Shown: positions 1 to 7,410, numbered from the stretch's first letter. The stretch is 7,860 bases of DNA from Streptomyces katrae (GCF_000966975.1 NZ_JZWV01000963.1:1-7860); one strand, 5' to 3'. A program made the numbers and translations. Notes: generated from the sequence alone by a model not told the origin.

Positions 1-492
<492 letters not shown>

Positions 493-1425
493 GGGCGATG
501 ACGGCGTCCGGGAGGGTGTTGTTGCCGAAGGTGTTGATCTTGCCGGTGGGCATGGAGAGTGTGAAGCCCTCGATGAAGGCTTCCACTGCGCGGCGGACCG
601 GCTCGCCTGTGCGTTCGCCCTCGGTCAGGCCGGCGTCGAGGTTGCGGGTGAGGAGGTCGATGTCGACGGCGGCGTAGCGGTAGAGGGTGGCGGAGTTGAA
701 GTCGACGGTCCCGATCATGCCGGCCCCGGGTTCGGCGTCGCTGTTCTTGTCGTCGACGGCGGTGAAGTAGTCGGTCTCAAGGTCTACGGGGTGGACGCTG
801 AGGGCATGGGCCACCTGTGCGGCGGCGTCGACGTTGATGTCGGCGGTGTCGGCGACCATGCGGCCGAAGAGGGCGATGTCGACGGAGTGCCGGGTGGAGG
901 CGATCTGCTTGGCCTCTGCCTTGATGGCAGAGTCCTTGACGAACACCTTCGGCTCGGCCTTCTGGCCGATGCCCTTGATGGCCAGGTCTGCGAGTCCGTC
1001 GAGTTGGCGGGCGCTGAGGAAGAGCAGGTAGGAGGACTGGGGGGCTTGGGGCTCGGTTGTCTCGTCCTCCGTGCCGTCCTTGTCCTTCCCCTTGGCGGGG
1101 GGCTTGCGCGTTTCGAGCTTGGCGCCGGTGGCGGTCTGGATGATCTCGACTGCCATGAGCCATACCTGGTCGGTGGTCAGCGTTTCCTGGCGCGCGATGA
1201 TGCGGTCGCTGAGGGCCTCGACGACCTTCTTGGTGCGGACTCCCAGATCGGCGGGGTCCAGCAGTTCGTTGAAGGCCGCTCGGGTGGCCTTCTTCCATGC
1301 CTGGCTGGACACCCGTGAGCGCCGGACGCCGCCGTAGACCGCGCTCTTGGGGGCTCCCGTGTCGTCCCTGTTGATGTTGCTCGGCGGGACGGTCTGCAGG
1401 ATGTGTACGTCGAGGATGGTGCGGC

Positions 1426-2181
1426 TCATGTCTGGTCCTTCATGTCGTCGCGGTCGGCGGTCGCGTGCGTGTCGGGTGCTTCAGGCGTGCTGTTTCGCGG
1501 TCGCTCGGGGTCGGTGGGCCGCCGGTAGGCGTGGAAGTCTCGTCCCCATGCCTGACGTACCCGCGTGGGTCCGCCGGGCTTCTGCCATTGCTCGAGGTGG
1601 TCGGCGAGGAGGCCGTAGTCGAGCGGGATCTCCGCCTTGCGCAGGAGTACAACCAGTTCACGCAGCCGGTGGCTGAGCACGTCGAACGTCGTCGCGGTGC
1701 CTGCGCGTAACAGGCGTTTGCGGATCGGTTCGTCGGATTCGGTGCCGGCCATGAGCCGCCGGACGGCGGCACCCAGGGATGCTCCGTCGTCGGCGTGCAT
1801 GGCTTTGGTGCGGTTGGACTGCTGGTGCAGGGCCCACAGGGTCACGGCGACGTGAGCGGCGCGTTCGGCGCGCACGGCCTTTGCTTCGCTCAGGGGGCGG
1901 TCCTCGGGCTGTGCTGCATAGAACTGTTCGATGCCGAGGAGGCCCCAGAGGTCAGGGGTCTCATTGGCCTGGCGGCCGATTCCGCGGCGCAGCCGGGCGA
2001 GGTCCTGGACGGCTCGGGGGCTGTCTTTGCGGTAGCCCTCCTGGAGGCTGGAGACGCGGGCCGTCACGGCCCATCGCAGTGGGGAGGGGTGGTCGGGTTT
2101 CCTGGGCCCTGCGGTGGCAGTGGCCTGTTGGGGCGCAGGTGGCGACGCGGGCGCCGGGATGTGCGGCGCAGTATCTGTCAT
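1426..2181 (-). CDS. cse2: Cse2 (CasB), Cascade small subunit
   Basis: Cse2 forms a dimer along the Cascade belly and stabilises the displaced strand of the R-loop. The 251-residue product has the family pattern of basic helices: YRKDSPRAVQDLARLRRGIG (50-69), AAHVAVTLWALHQQS (108-122), ATTFDVLSHRLRELVVLLR (about 162-180), IPLDYGLLADHL (about 184-195), RVRQAWGRDFHAYRR (about 206-220). It is longer than the E. coli protein (about 160) because of a Pro/Ala-rich N-terminal extension (1-35) and a charged, probably disordered tail. I chose ATG 2181 over an in-frame start at 2313 because AAGGAG (2195-2190) lies 8 nt upstream and the ATG overlaps the cas3-cse1 stop (ATGA). Its own TGA overlaps the cas7e ATG. 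Codon 158 is TTA (1710-1708), a possible bldA-dependent codon. Confidence 0.93.
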   Translation of the reverse strand: MTDTAPHIPAPASPPAPQQATATAGPRKPDHPSPLRWAVTARVSSLQEGYRKDSPRAVQDLARLRRGIGRQANETPDLWGLLGIEQFYAAQPEDRPLSEAKAVRAERAAHVAVTLWALHQQSNRTKAMHADDGASLGAAVRRLMAGTESDEPIRKRLLRAGTATTFDVLSHRLRELVVLLRKAEIPLDYGLLADHLEQWQKPGGPTRVRQAWGRDFHAYRRPTDPERPRNSTPEAPDTHATADRDDMKDQT

Positions 2182-5100
2182 GGGGCGAGCTCCTTGGTGG
2201 GGTCCGTGTCCTCTGTGCCGTCGGCGCCTTCCGCCGACCCCGCGGCAGGGAGTGGGAGGGCCTTGGCGAGCCTTGCGTGGAAGATCCGCTCGGATTCGGC
2301 GTTGTCCAGCCATCCGGCCTCATTGGCGTCGGCCAGGATGGTGTCGGCTGCGCTGCGCAGGATCCGGTAGGCCGTGCGCCGCCAGGCGTCGCGGGCAGCT
2401 GAGGGATCTTCGGCGTTGCCGAGGGCGGCGAGCCATTGCCGGTAGGGGCCGTCGAGGAGGCCGAAGCCGAGGTCGCGCGCTGTGTCGCTGGGCGCTTCGG
2501 CGGGTCGTCCGGCGGTCCTGGCCAGGTCTCCGGCGAGGTCTCCCAGGGCGTTGACGGCCTTGGTGCTGTCTTCTACCGCTCCGGTTGCTTCCTGCGCGTA
2601 GGTCGGGTTGTGCTCGTGGAGCAGGATGACGGGCATGGCGACCCCGTCGTCGACCACCTCGTCGATGACCGACTGCTGTGTTCCGTAAACAGCACTGATC
2701 AGTCGGGGGCGGATGAGCAGTTCCCGGGGCAGCAGCTTCTCGTGGGTGAGTTCGGCGATCCACTTCAGTACGCCGGCACGCAGGTACTTCGCAGGATCTG
2801 CGTGCTGAGCGGTCTGCTCCTCCGACTGGGAGGACAAGAGGGCGGCGAGGCTGCGCCAGGCGGAACGGGCTGGATCGTGCTGGCGCGGCATATAGACCCG
2901 GGGCAGGCTGAGCTTCTTCTCTTGCGGGATGCTGCGGCGCCAGCCGCTCATCGGTTCCCGGGTGTGCGCGTTGGGGACGGGCAGGGGGTCCCCGTAGGAC
3001 AGCACCACCCCCCGTACGGCCTGGCCGTCGTGATGGAGACGGACACGGCGGGACTGCCATGTGTACAGGTCTCGGGGACCGGTCGGCCTGGCCGCCAAGT
3101 CGCTCTGTACGTCCGGTCCGCACTGTTCCCTGCGCCAGGCCGGCCTGTCGTCCTTGTCGACGGTGAGGGCGTAGGTATCGGATGCCACCAGGTTGAGGAG
3201 GAGGGTCTGCTGCAGGTCGTCGCCCTCGGCGAACACTCCCCCGAGGTTTCCCGCCCAGCCGACTCCCTGGGGGTACCCCTTGCCTCCCTTGACCCTGGGG
3301 TCACCCATGGCTCCGGACTTGATTCCCGAAGTGTCGAATGCGTGGGCGTGGACGAGCCATCGTGCCGCCTCCGCGAAGGGAAGTTGCAGGACTCCGGGCC
3401 GGCGCATGCTGAAGAACGGGTCGCCGTTGGGCACGTCAGCCACGATCCGGTTGAGGGACGCCACCTCGGCCTTCTGTGTCTGCAGGTCGGCGACCTGCAT
3501 GAAAGGCTGGCTGGGATGCAAGAGATCGAAGCGCTCGCGGTGGCGGTCGAGGTAAGGGCCGACTGCGGCGAGCGGTTCGGGGCTTTCGCTGAGCTCCTGC
3601 CAGGCGTCGATGTCCTCGGGGCCGTCGACGGCGTCGTGGAGGATGGCGAGCAGGAGACGCATCAGTGCGAATTCCTGCGTGGGTACGTCACCCACGAGCC
3701 GGCGGATGTCGGGGGCTCGGGCGAAGACCTCCTTCAAGGAGAGTTCCGCTGCCGTGCCGTCCCGTAACTGGACGGGCAGCCACGGACGGGAGACGAGGTC
3801 GAAACTGGGCACGCCTTTCACCAACTTCACGTCCTGGGCGCCGGCCGGAGTGACCTCCAGGCCGTCGGTTTCGCTGTATCGAAGGTCGAAGCCTGCCAGA
3901 CGGGTCTGACAATCCTCGTCGAGCACGAGAAAGAGCTCTCCGGCGAGGGTGTGGCTCTCCTTGGCCTGCCATGCCTTGGGGCGGAACTGCTCCAGTTCCC
4001 CGATCACGCGGTCGATCAGCCATGGTTTGGAGAAGTGGTACGGAAGCCGCAGAGCGCTGACTGCGGCGGCGCGGACCGCTCGGGGGGCTGGTACGGCGTC
4101 CAGGGGAAGCTCCAGACCGCCGAGTCCGCGTATCAGCGAAGGCAGCGTGGCATAGCTGCCGTCGGTGCGGCGCTGGATGACGAGTACCTCGATGGATTCC
4201 TCGCCGTCCCGGACCTGCGCACGGCCGGCTCGAGTGTCGTCGGCATCGCCCACGCCGGCGTCGATCCATCCGACGAGAGACCGTCCAGGCTTTCGCACTT
4301 CGTCGATCCGGAACGCCTGCGCCTTACGACGCTGTTCGGCGATGGCCTGGTCGTGATCGGCAAGCGCGGCGTCCATGGTTTCGGTCCAGGTCTCCGGTAC
4401 GCAGGGAGTCGCCTGTGCGTACGCTTCCTGAACGAGCGGGCTGATGTGGTCGGGCAGGACCAGGGGGCTCTTGCCCCAGTAGGGGCGCAGGACGGCCAAA
4501 GCGCGGATCAGGGCCTGGGACCCGTACACCGCGGCTGACCCTGCTGCCGGGACCGGTGGCTCCGCTGCCCAGTCGACGCCGGTGATCAGGCAGCGAGGGG
4601 TGCGGAGGCGTGGCGGCCTCTGCGATTGCCCGTGGCCGCGGGGGTGGCGGTGCAAGCGTCCCATTCTTTGCAGGACCAAGTCGATGGGGGCGAGATCGGT
4701 CACCAGGAGGTCGAAGTCAATGTCGAGTGACTGTTCGGCCACCTGGCTGGCAACGACGATGTGCCGGTCTTTCGGGCGGTTGCCGGAGGTGCCGAACCTG
4801 GCGACGAGTTCTTCGTCGTTGTGTGCCCGGTCCAGGTCGACGAAGCGGGAGTGCGCCACCGTCACCGATTGCGGCCCGAAGCGCTCGCGCAGGACTTCGG
4901 CGGTTCTCAGGACCCGGTCGACGGTGTTGCGGACGACGAGCGCACAGCCGCCGCCGGCGAGCTCGCTCTCCAAGCGGTCGGCGAGACCGCCCAGTCCGTC
5001 ATCCAGCTGTTCCAGGGTGATCTCGCTGTACCGGTCGGATGCAGCCTCGGGAGTTCCGAAGACCGTTTCCTGGCTCTCGGACACCATGCTGATCAACGGA

Positions 5101-6746
5101 TAGGGATTCGTTTCGGGCAGTGCCGGCTGCGTGTCGGCCGAACCGCGGTAGGCAAGGGCGAGCGCCTGACGGCGGGCTGCGGGCAGAGTCGCCGACAGCA
5201 TGACCACGGGTACCTTGTAGGCGCCGAGCCAGGACAGGACGCGTTCGAGGTATTCGTTCATGTAGGCGTCGTAGGCGTGGACCTCGTCGATGACGACGAC
5301 CTTGCCGGCCAGGGCCAGGTGTCGCAGGGCGAGATGCCGGCTCTTGAGCCCTGCGAAGAGCAGTTGGTCGATGGTGCCGACGACGAAGGGTGCGAGCATG
5401 CCCTTCTTCCGGCCTCGCAACCACTGATGGGCGACCAGTTCCGACGCGGCGGCACACCGGTCGTCTTTCACAGCGCGCAGGGATTCGGTTGCTCCGTCGA
5501 GGTCGACGGCGGCGATCTCACGGGCGCCGGCCCGCATGTCACGAGCGAAGTCGTCGTTGAGGAAGGCCTTGGAATGGGCCAGTGAGACGGTGCGGGTGCC
5601 TTCACCCGGGAGGCGTTTGAGCCAGCCGCGCAGACGGCCGTACATCGCGTTGGCCGTTGCACGAGTGGGCAGGGCGACAAAGCATCCCCCGGCCCGGGTG
5701 CGGGACGCGAAGATCTCGGCCACCGCGAAGGCAGCTTCGGTCTTCCCCTCCCCCATGGGGGCTTCGATGATCATCAGGCTGGCGGACTCGCCCTCGCGTG
5801 CCAGTCTCACTGCCTCGGCCTGCAAAGGGCGCGGGTGCGAAAGCGAGAACCGGTCCGCGAAAAGCGCCTGGGGAGATTCCGTCACGTCTGCGGCGGACCA
5901 GGGCGGCGGCAGTTCGATCCCACGCCATGCGGCCTCGATCCGCTCCGCTTCATCACGGGGACGGTCCTCCGGGTACAGCAGGAAGAGGTCCGAGTTGCTG
6001 GCGATCCAGTCGGCCAGAATGACCAGGGCGGCGAGCACCACCTGGACAGGCTGCGGAAGTTTCACGGACCGCCAGTGCGGCAGTCGTTCCTCCACTCCGT
6101 ACGCCGTGGCACAGGTATCGAGGAGCTCCGTCTGTACGTCGTGCCAGAGCTGTTCGCTCGGGCCTGGGGTGCGCAGGAGCTCGGTGTGCTGGTGCAGATA
6201 GGGAAAGGCGTCGTGCCCAGGAGGGACCCCGTGGTGGCCTCCCACCGCGACCGCAAAGGTCATGGCGGCGCGGGGGGACCAATCGCGCCGCTCCAGCCAC
6301 TCCTCCAGGATGACCTGTCCAGCCAGCCCGTGGGGTGCGCGCTTGCGTGCGTCCCCGAACTGCCGTGCAGTGGGCATCTCCAGACCGGCCTCACGCATGG
6401 CGTCGGCGAGTACGTCCACCTGGCAGGCGAACGCCGGTGTGGCCTTCCCGATGTCGTGGATGCCCGCCAGCCACACGACAAGGAGTCTGGCGTCCTGGTC
6501 CCCGCCGGGCAGTCCGTCCGCGACGAGTCTGCGCACGTTGTGCGGCACCCACTCGTCCCAGAGTCGACCTGCCATCGCAGCGGAGTCGGCCATGTGCCGC
6601 CAGAGCGGTAGCCACTTTGCATCCTGCTGAACATGCTTGGCCCAGACGGATCGGGCAGCTTGCGTGAGACCCTCGCTCCATTGCGCTACGTCGTGATGCA
6701 TCCGAAATCCCCCCGAATCGCAGTGCTTAAAGGCAGTGGGCGACAT
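2178..6746 (-). CDS. cas3-cse1: Cas3-Cse1 fusion: HD nuclease-helicase joined to Cascade large subunit
   Basis: This 1522-residue protein joins two normally separate type I-E proteins: Cas3, which nicks, unwinds and degrades target DNA, and Cse1 (CasA/Cas8e), which reads the PAM and recruits Cas3. HD nuclease: His51, His97-Asp98 in GIHDIGK, His139, GGHHG (169-173), Asp246. Helicase: Walker A APMGEGKTEA (329-338), DEVH (487-490), SAT (518-520), SQVAEQSLDIDF (667-678) and QRMGRLHR (693-700). A Cas3 C-terminal domain runs to about 970, then with almost no linker Cse1 begins at about 979 (SFDLVSRPWLPVQLRDG) and includes the L1-loop region GKGYPQGVGWAGNLGG (1155-1170). Both halves look complete. 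ATG 6746 follows GGTGGGGA; ATG 6701 (residue 16, MHHDVAQ) follows GGGGGGA and could be the real start. Codon 994 is TTA (3767-3765). The fusion is known from Streptomyces. Confidence 0.96.
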   Translation of the reverse strand: MSPTAFKHCDSGGFRMHHDVAQWSEGLTQAARSVWAKHVQQDAKWLPLWRHMADSAAMAGRLWDEWVPHNVRRLVADGLPGGDQDARLLVVWLAGIHDIGKATPAFACQVDVLADAMREAGLEMPTARQFGDARKRAPHGLAGQVILEEWLERRDWSPRAAMTFAVAVGGHHGVPPGHDAFPYLHQHTELLRTPGPSEQLWHDVQTELLDTCATAYGVEERLPHWRSVKLPQPVQVVLAALVILADWIASNSDLFLLYPEDRPRDEAERIEAAWRGIELPPPWSAADVTESPQALFADRFSLSHPRPLQAEAVRLAREGESASLMIIEAPMGEGKTEAAFAVAEIFASRTRAGGCFVALPTRATANAMYGRLRGWLKRLPGEGTRTVSLAHSKAFLNDDFARDMRAGAREIAAVDLDGATESLRAVKDDRCAAASELVAHQWLRGRKKGMLAPFVVGTIDQLLFAGLKSRHLALRHLALAGKVVVIDEVHAYDAYMNEYLERVLSWLGAYKVPVVMLSATLPAARRQALALAYRGSADTQPALPETNPYPLISMVSESQETVFGTPEAASDRYSEITLEQLDDGLGGLADRLESELAGGGCALVVRNTVDRVLRTAEVLRERFGPQSVTVAHSRFVDLDRAHNDEELVARFGTSGNRPKDRHIVVASQVAEQSLDIDFDLLVTDLAPIDLVLQRMGRLHRHPRGHGQSQRPPRLRTPRCLITGVDWAAEPPVPAAGSAAVYGSQALIRALAVLRPYWGKSPLVLPDHISPLVQEAYAQATPCVPETWTETMDAALADHDQAIAEQRRKAQAFRIDEVRKPGRSLVGWIDAGVGDADDTRAGRAQVRDGEESIEVLVIQRRTDGSYATLPSLIRGLGGLELPLDAVPAPRAVRAAAVSALRLPYHFSKPWLIDRVIGELEQFRPKAWQAKESHTLAGELFLVLDEDCQTRLAGFDLRYSETDGLEVTPAGAQDVKLVKGVPSFDLVSRPWLPVQLRDGTAAELSLKEVFARAPDIRRLVGDVPTQEFALMRLLLAILHDAVDGPEDIDAWQELSESPEPLAAVGPYLDRHRERFDLLHPSQPFMQVADLQTQKAEVASLNRIVADVPNGDPFFSMRRPGVLQLPFAEAARWLVHAHAFDTSGIKSGAMGDPRVKGGKGYPQGVGWAGNLGGVFAEGDDLQQTLLLNLVASDTYALTVDKDDRPAWRREQCGPDVQSDLAARPTGPRDLYTWQSRRVRLHHDGQAVRGVVLSYGDPLPVPNAHTREPMSGWRRSIPQEKKLSLPRVYMPRQHDPARSAWRSLAALLSSQSEEQTAQHADPAKYLRAGVLKWIAELTHEKLLPRELLIRPRLISAVYGTQQSVIDEVVDDGVAMPVILLHEHNPTYAQEATGAVEDSTKAVNALGDLAGDLARTAGRPAEAPSDTARDLGFGLLDGPYRQWLAALGNAEDPSAARDAWRRTAYRILRSAADTILADANEAGWLDNAESERIFHARLAKALPLPAAGSAEGADGTEDTDPTKELAP

Positions 6747-6762
6747 CGAATCCCCACCGCGA

Positions 6763-6807
6763 AGCGGGCTCCTCCCAACTCCGCGAGCGGAGGGGAGGGA
6801 GCCCGCT
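6763..6807 (-). terminator. Long near-perfect hairpin between small membrane gene and cas3-cse1
   Basis: Arms 6763-6771 (AGCGGGCTC) and 6799-6807 (GAGCCCGCT) pair over 9 bp. After a 1-nt bulge, 6772-6776 pairs with 6793-6797, and the centre CTCCG/CGGAG closes a CGAG loop. Nearly the whole 45 nt is paired. It lies 35 nt after the small gene's stop and 16 nt before the cas3-cse1 ATG. No U-run follows on either strand, as is common for actinomycete terminators. It may terminate or attenuate read-through into cas3-cse1, or protect an RNA end; I cannot choose between these. Confidence 0.55.
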
Positions 6808-6820
6808 CATAATCGGGGCA

Positions 6821-6834
6821 CGGGGTGTACCCCG
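6821..6834. repeat. Short palindrome CGGGGTGTACCCCG after the small gene stop
   Basis: CGGGGT and ACCCCG are exact reverse complements around a central GT, 7 nt past the stop codon of the small membrane gene. It could be a small hairpin or a dimeric operator in front of cas3-cse1. No function can be assigned. Confidence 0.35.
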
Positions 6835-6841
6835 AACGGTA

Positions 6842-7057
6842 TTACGCCTCAACCACCCGTGTGAGTGACGCGCGCGCTGCGATGACCAGCACGACTACGA
6901 CGAGAGCGATGAGCGTCGAGAGGCGGATCCAGGCGTCGAGCGGCAGCTGGGATCCGCCGCCGCCCATCAGCACGGCAACAAGGACGGGCAGCAGCCACGA
7001 CTGTGACTGCTGCCCGATGGTGACCTGGGGGATCCGGCGGGGTAACGTTCGAGGCAT
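6842..7057 (-). CDS. Small two-segment membrane protein of unknown function
   Basis: The 71-residue product has a short basic N-terminus (MPRTLPRRIP), a hydrophobic stretch WLLPVLVAVLMGGGG (about 21-35) and a stronger one STLIALVVVVLVIAARA (about 47-63); two membrane segments are likely. I do not recognise the family. ATG 7057 is chosen because AAGGAG lies 6 nt upstream; the frame stays open further upstream (GTG 7342), but codon use there is not coding-like. About 82% of its codons end in G or C. Codon 5 is TTA (7045-7043), rare in Streptomyces and read by the bldA tRNA, so translation may be developmentally limited. It sits just ahead of cas3-cse1, between two hairpins, and downstream of the mini-CRISPR target site. 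It could be a toxin guarded by Cascade, a membrane partner of the CRISPR system, or an unrelated small gene. Confidence 0.7.
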   Translation of the reverse strand: MPRTLPRRIPQVTIGQQSQSWLLPVLVAVLMGGGGSQLPLDAWIRLSTLIALVVVVLVIAARASLTRVVEA

Positions 7058-7063
7058 TCGCTT

Positions 7064-7069
7064 CTCCTT
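7064..7069 (-). promoter_or_regulatory. Ribosome binding site AAGGAG of the small membrane gene
   Basis: AAGGAG sits 6 nt before ATG 7057-7055, an ideal Shine-Dalgarno match and spacing. It fixes the start at 7057 and begins only a few bases after the foot of the hairpin at 7072-7130, so folding there may affect access to it. Confidence 0.75.
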
Positions 7070-7071
7070 CT

Positions 7072-7130
7072 GCGAATCGGGGTCGAGCCCGCCATGTGTC
7101 TTAGCCCGACGGGGCGGGCTCGACCTTCGC
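7072..7130 (-). promoter_or_regulatory. Hairpin with an alternative fold just upstream of the small gene's ribosome binding site
   Basis: GGTCGAGCCCGCC (7081-7093) and GGCGGGCTCGACC (7113-7125) are perfect 13-bp inverted repeats with a 19-nt loop, extended by GCGAA/TTCGC (7072-7076 with 7126-7130) across a 4-nt bulge. A second hairpin, AGCCCG/CGGGCT (7103-7108 with 7115-7120), uses part of the same right arm, so the two folds exclude each other. This could be a terminator or attenuator in the 5' leader of the small gene, an mRNA-stabilising hairpin, or a DNA operator. Its arm core GCGGGCTC is shared with the hairpin at 6763-6807. Confidence 0.55.
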
Positions 7131-7168
7131 GAGTGGGCGCAGTTCTGTCCATGGTCGTCGCAGAGTTC

Positions 7169-7192
7169 CTGAGACGCCATCAGCTGAGACGC
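7169..7192. repeat. Tandem 9-bp direct repeat CTGAGACGC, 15-bp period
   Basis: CTGAGACGC occurs at 7169-7177 and 7184-7192, separated by CATCAG. It lies between the mini-CRISPR target site and the small gene, where a regulator might bind. No family of regulator can be named from it. Confidence 0.35.
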
Positions 7193-7250
7193 TACCGCAT
7201 CCTTCCAAGATCCATTACCTCTCGGCCATAGCTCTGTTTCGCAGGCCTTT

Positions 7251-7271
7251 TGACGCTGAGCATGCACAGTT
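7251..7271 (-). other. Candidate Cascade target (protospacer with AAC) for the mini-CRISPR guide
   Basis: Read on the minus strand, AAC (7271-7269) precedes TGTGCATGCTCAGC (7268-7255). The guide between the degenerate repeats begins TGTGCGTGCTCAGC, so 13 of the first 14 bases agree and the only difference is at position 6. Positions 16 and 18 also agree; the match then ends. AAC takes the place of the PAM, similar to the AAG known for E. coli type I-E; this system's PAM is not known. The base just before the guide (C) also matches, a mild caveat. The site is about 200 bp upstream of the small membrane gene start. Confidence 0.6.
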
Positions 7272-7298
7272 GAGGAAGTGTTCGACATGGCCAAAGAC

Positions 7299-7327
7299 AT
7301 CACTATCCCCACCAGAGTGGGGAGCAA
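7299..7327 (-). repeat. Degenerate CRISPR repeat 2 (supplies 3' hairpin)
   Basis: Aligned to the array repeat on the minus strand, 17 of 29 positions agree without gaps, including TGCTCCCC and GGGGAT. The hairpin CCCCAC-TCTG-GTGGGG has the same 6-bp stem and 4-nt loop as the array's CCCCGC-ACCC-GCGGGG, with a compensated G:C to A:T change in the stem. The last six bases, which would be the next crRNA's handle, no longer match. Confidence 0.75.
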
Positions 7328-7347
7328 CATCATGCTGAGCACGCACA

Positions 7348-7378
7348 GGGATCATCCCCTTGGGGCATCAGGGAGCAG
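7348..7378 (-). repeat. Degenerate CRISPR repeat 1 (supplies 5' handle)
   Basis: On the minus strand this begins CTGCTCCC, identical to the first 8 bases of the array repeat, and ends GGGGATGATCCC, 11 of 12 identical to the repeat's end. The middle is altered and 2 nt longer, leaving at most a weak CCC/GGG stem. The handle ATGATCCC differs from the array's ATGACCCC by one base. Confidence 0.8.
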
Positions 7379-7380
7379 AG

Positions 7381-7410
7381 ATCACACAGGGCCACCATGC
7401 GTGGACTCAA
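7381..7410 (-). promoter_or_regulatory. Candidate promoter of the mini-CRISPR guide
   Basis: TTGAGT (7410-7405) and TGTGAT (7386-7381) are spaced 18 nt apart and resemble the -35 and -10 of housekeeping promoters (4 of 6 each against TTGACR and TAGRRT). Initiation about 6-7 nt later would fall inside the first bases of degenerate repeat 1. The -10 lacks the usual second-position A, so this is tentative. Confidence 0.35.

Larger units (their letters stand above)
7299..7378 (-). ncRNA. Mini-CRISPR encoding one crRNA-like guide (CreA/CreR-like)
   Basis: Order on the minus strand: degenerate repeat 1, a 20-nt spacer (7347-7328), degenerate repeat 2. What survives is what one Cascade-bound guide needs: the 5' handle from repeat 1 and the 3' hairpin from repeat 2, while the parts not needed have decayed. 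The spacer is exactly 12 nt shorter than the array's 32, matching the 6-nt module of Cas7e. CreA and CreR RNAs are known guides of this type that direct Cascade to repress a toxin gene or the cas promoter through a partly matching spacer. A promoter-like pair at 7410-7381 would start transcription within repeat 1. That the RNA is made, and acts with Cascade, is inferred. Confidence 0.62.

Noticed and set aside
2182..2313. Earlier in-frame start for cse2 at 2313.
   Set aside because: The extra 44 residues are an Arg/Pro-rich out-of-frame reading of the end of cas3-cse1; ATG 2181 has AAGGAG and the ATGA overlap.
7189..7230. Minus-strand promoter for the small gene and cas operon (TATGGC or TAGCGT as -10).
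   Set aside because: No acceptable -35 lies 16-19 nt upstream of either; the true start must be mapped.
7058..7342. Upstream extension of the small membrane gene to GTG 7342 (166 residues in all), which even begins with a signal-peptide-like hydrophobic run.
   Set aside because: No ribosome binding site at that start, mixed third-codon bases unlike real genes here, and it would read through the mini-CRISPR and the hairpin; ATG 7057 has a near-ideal site.
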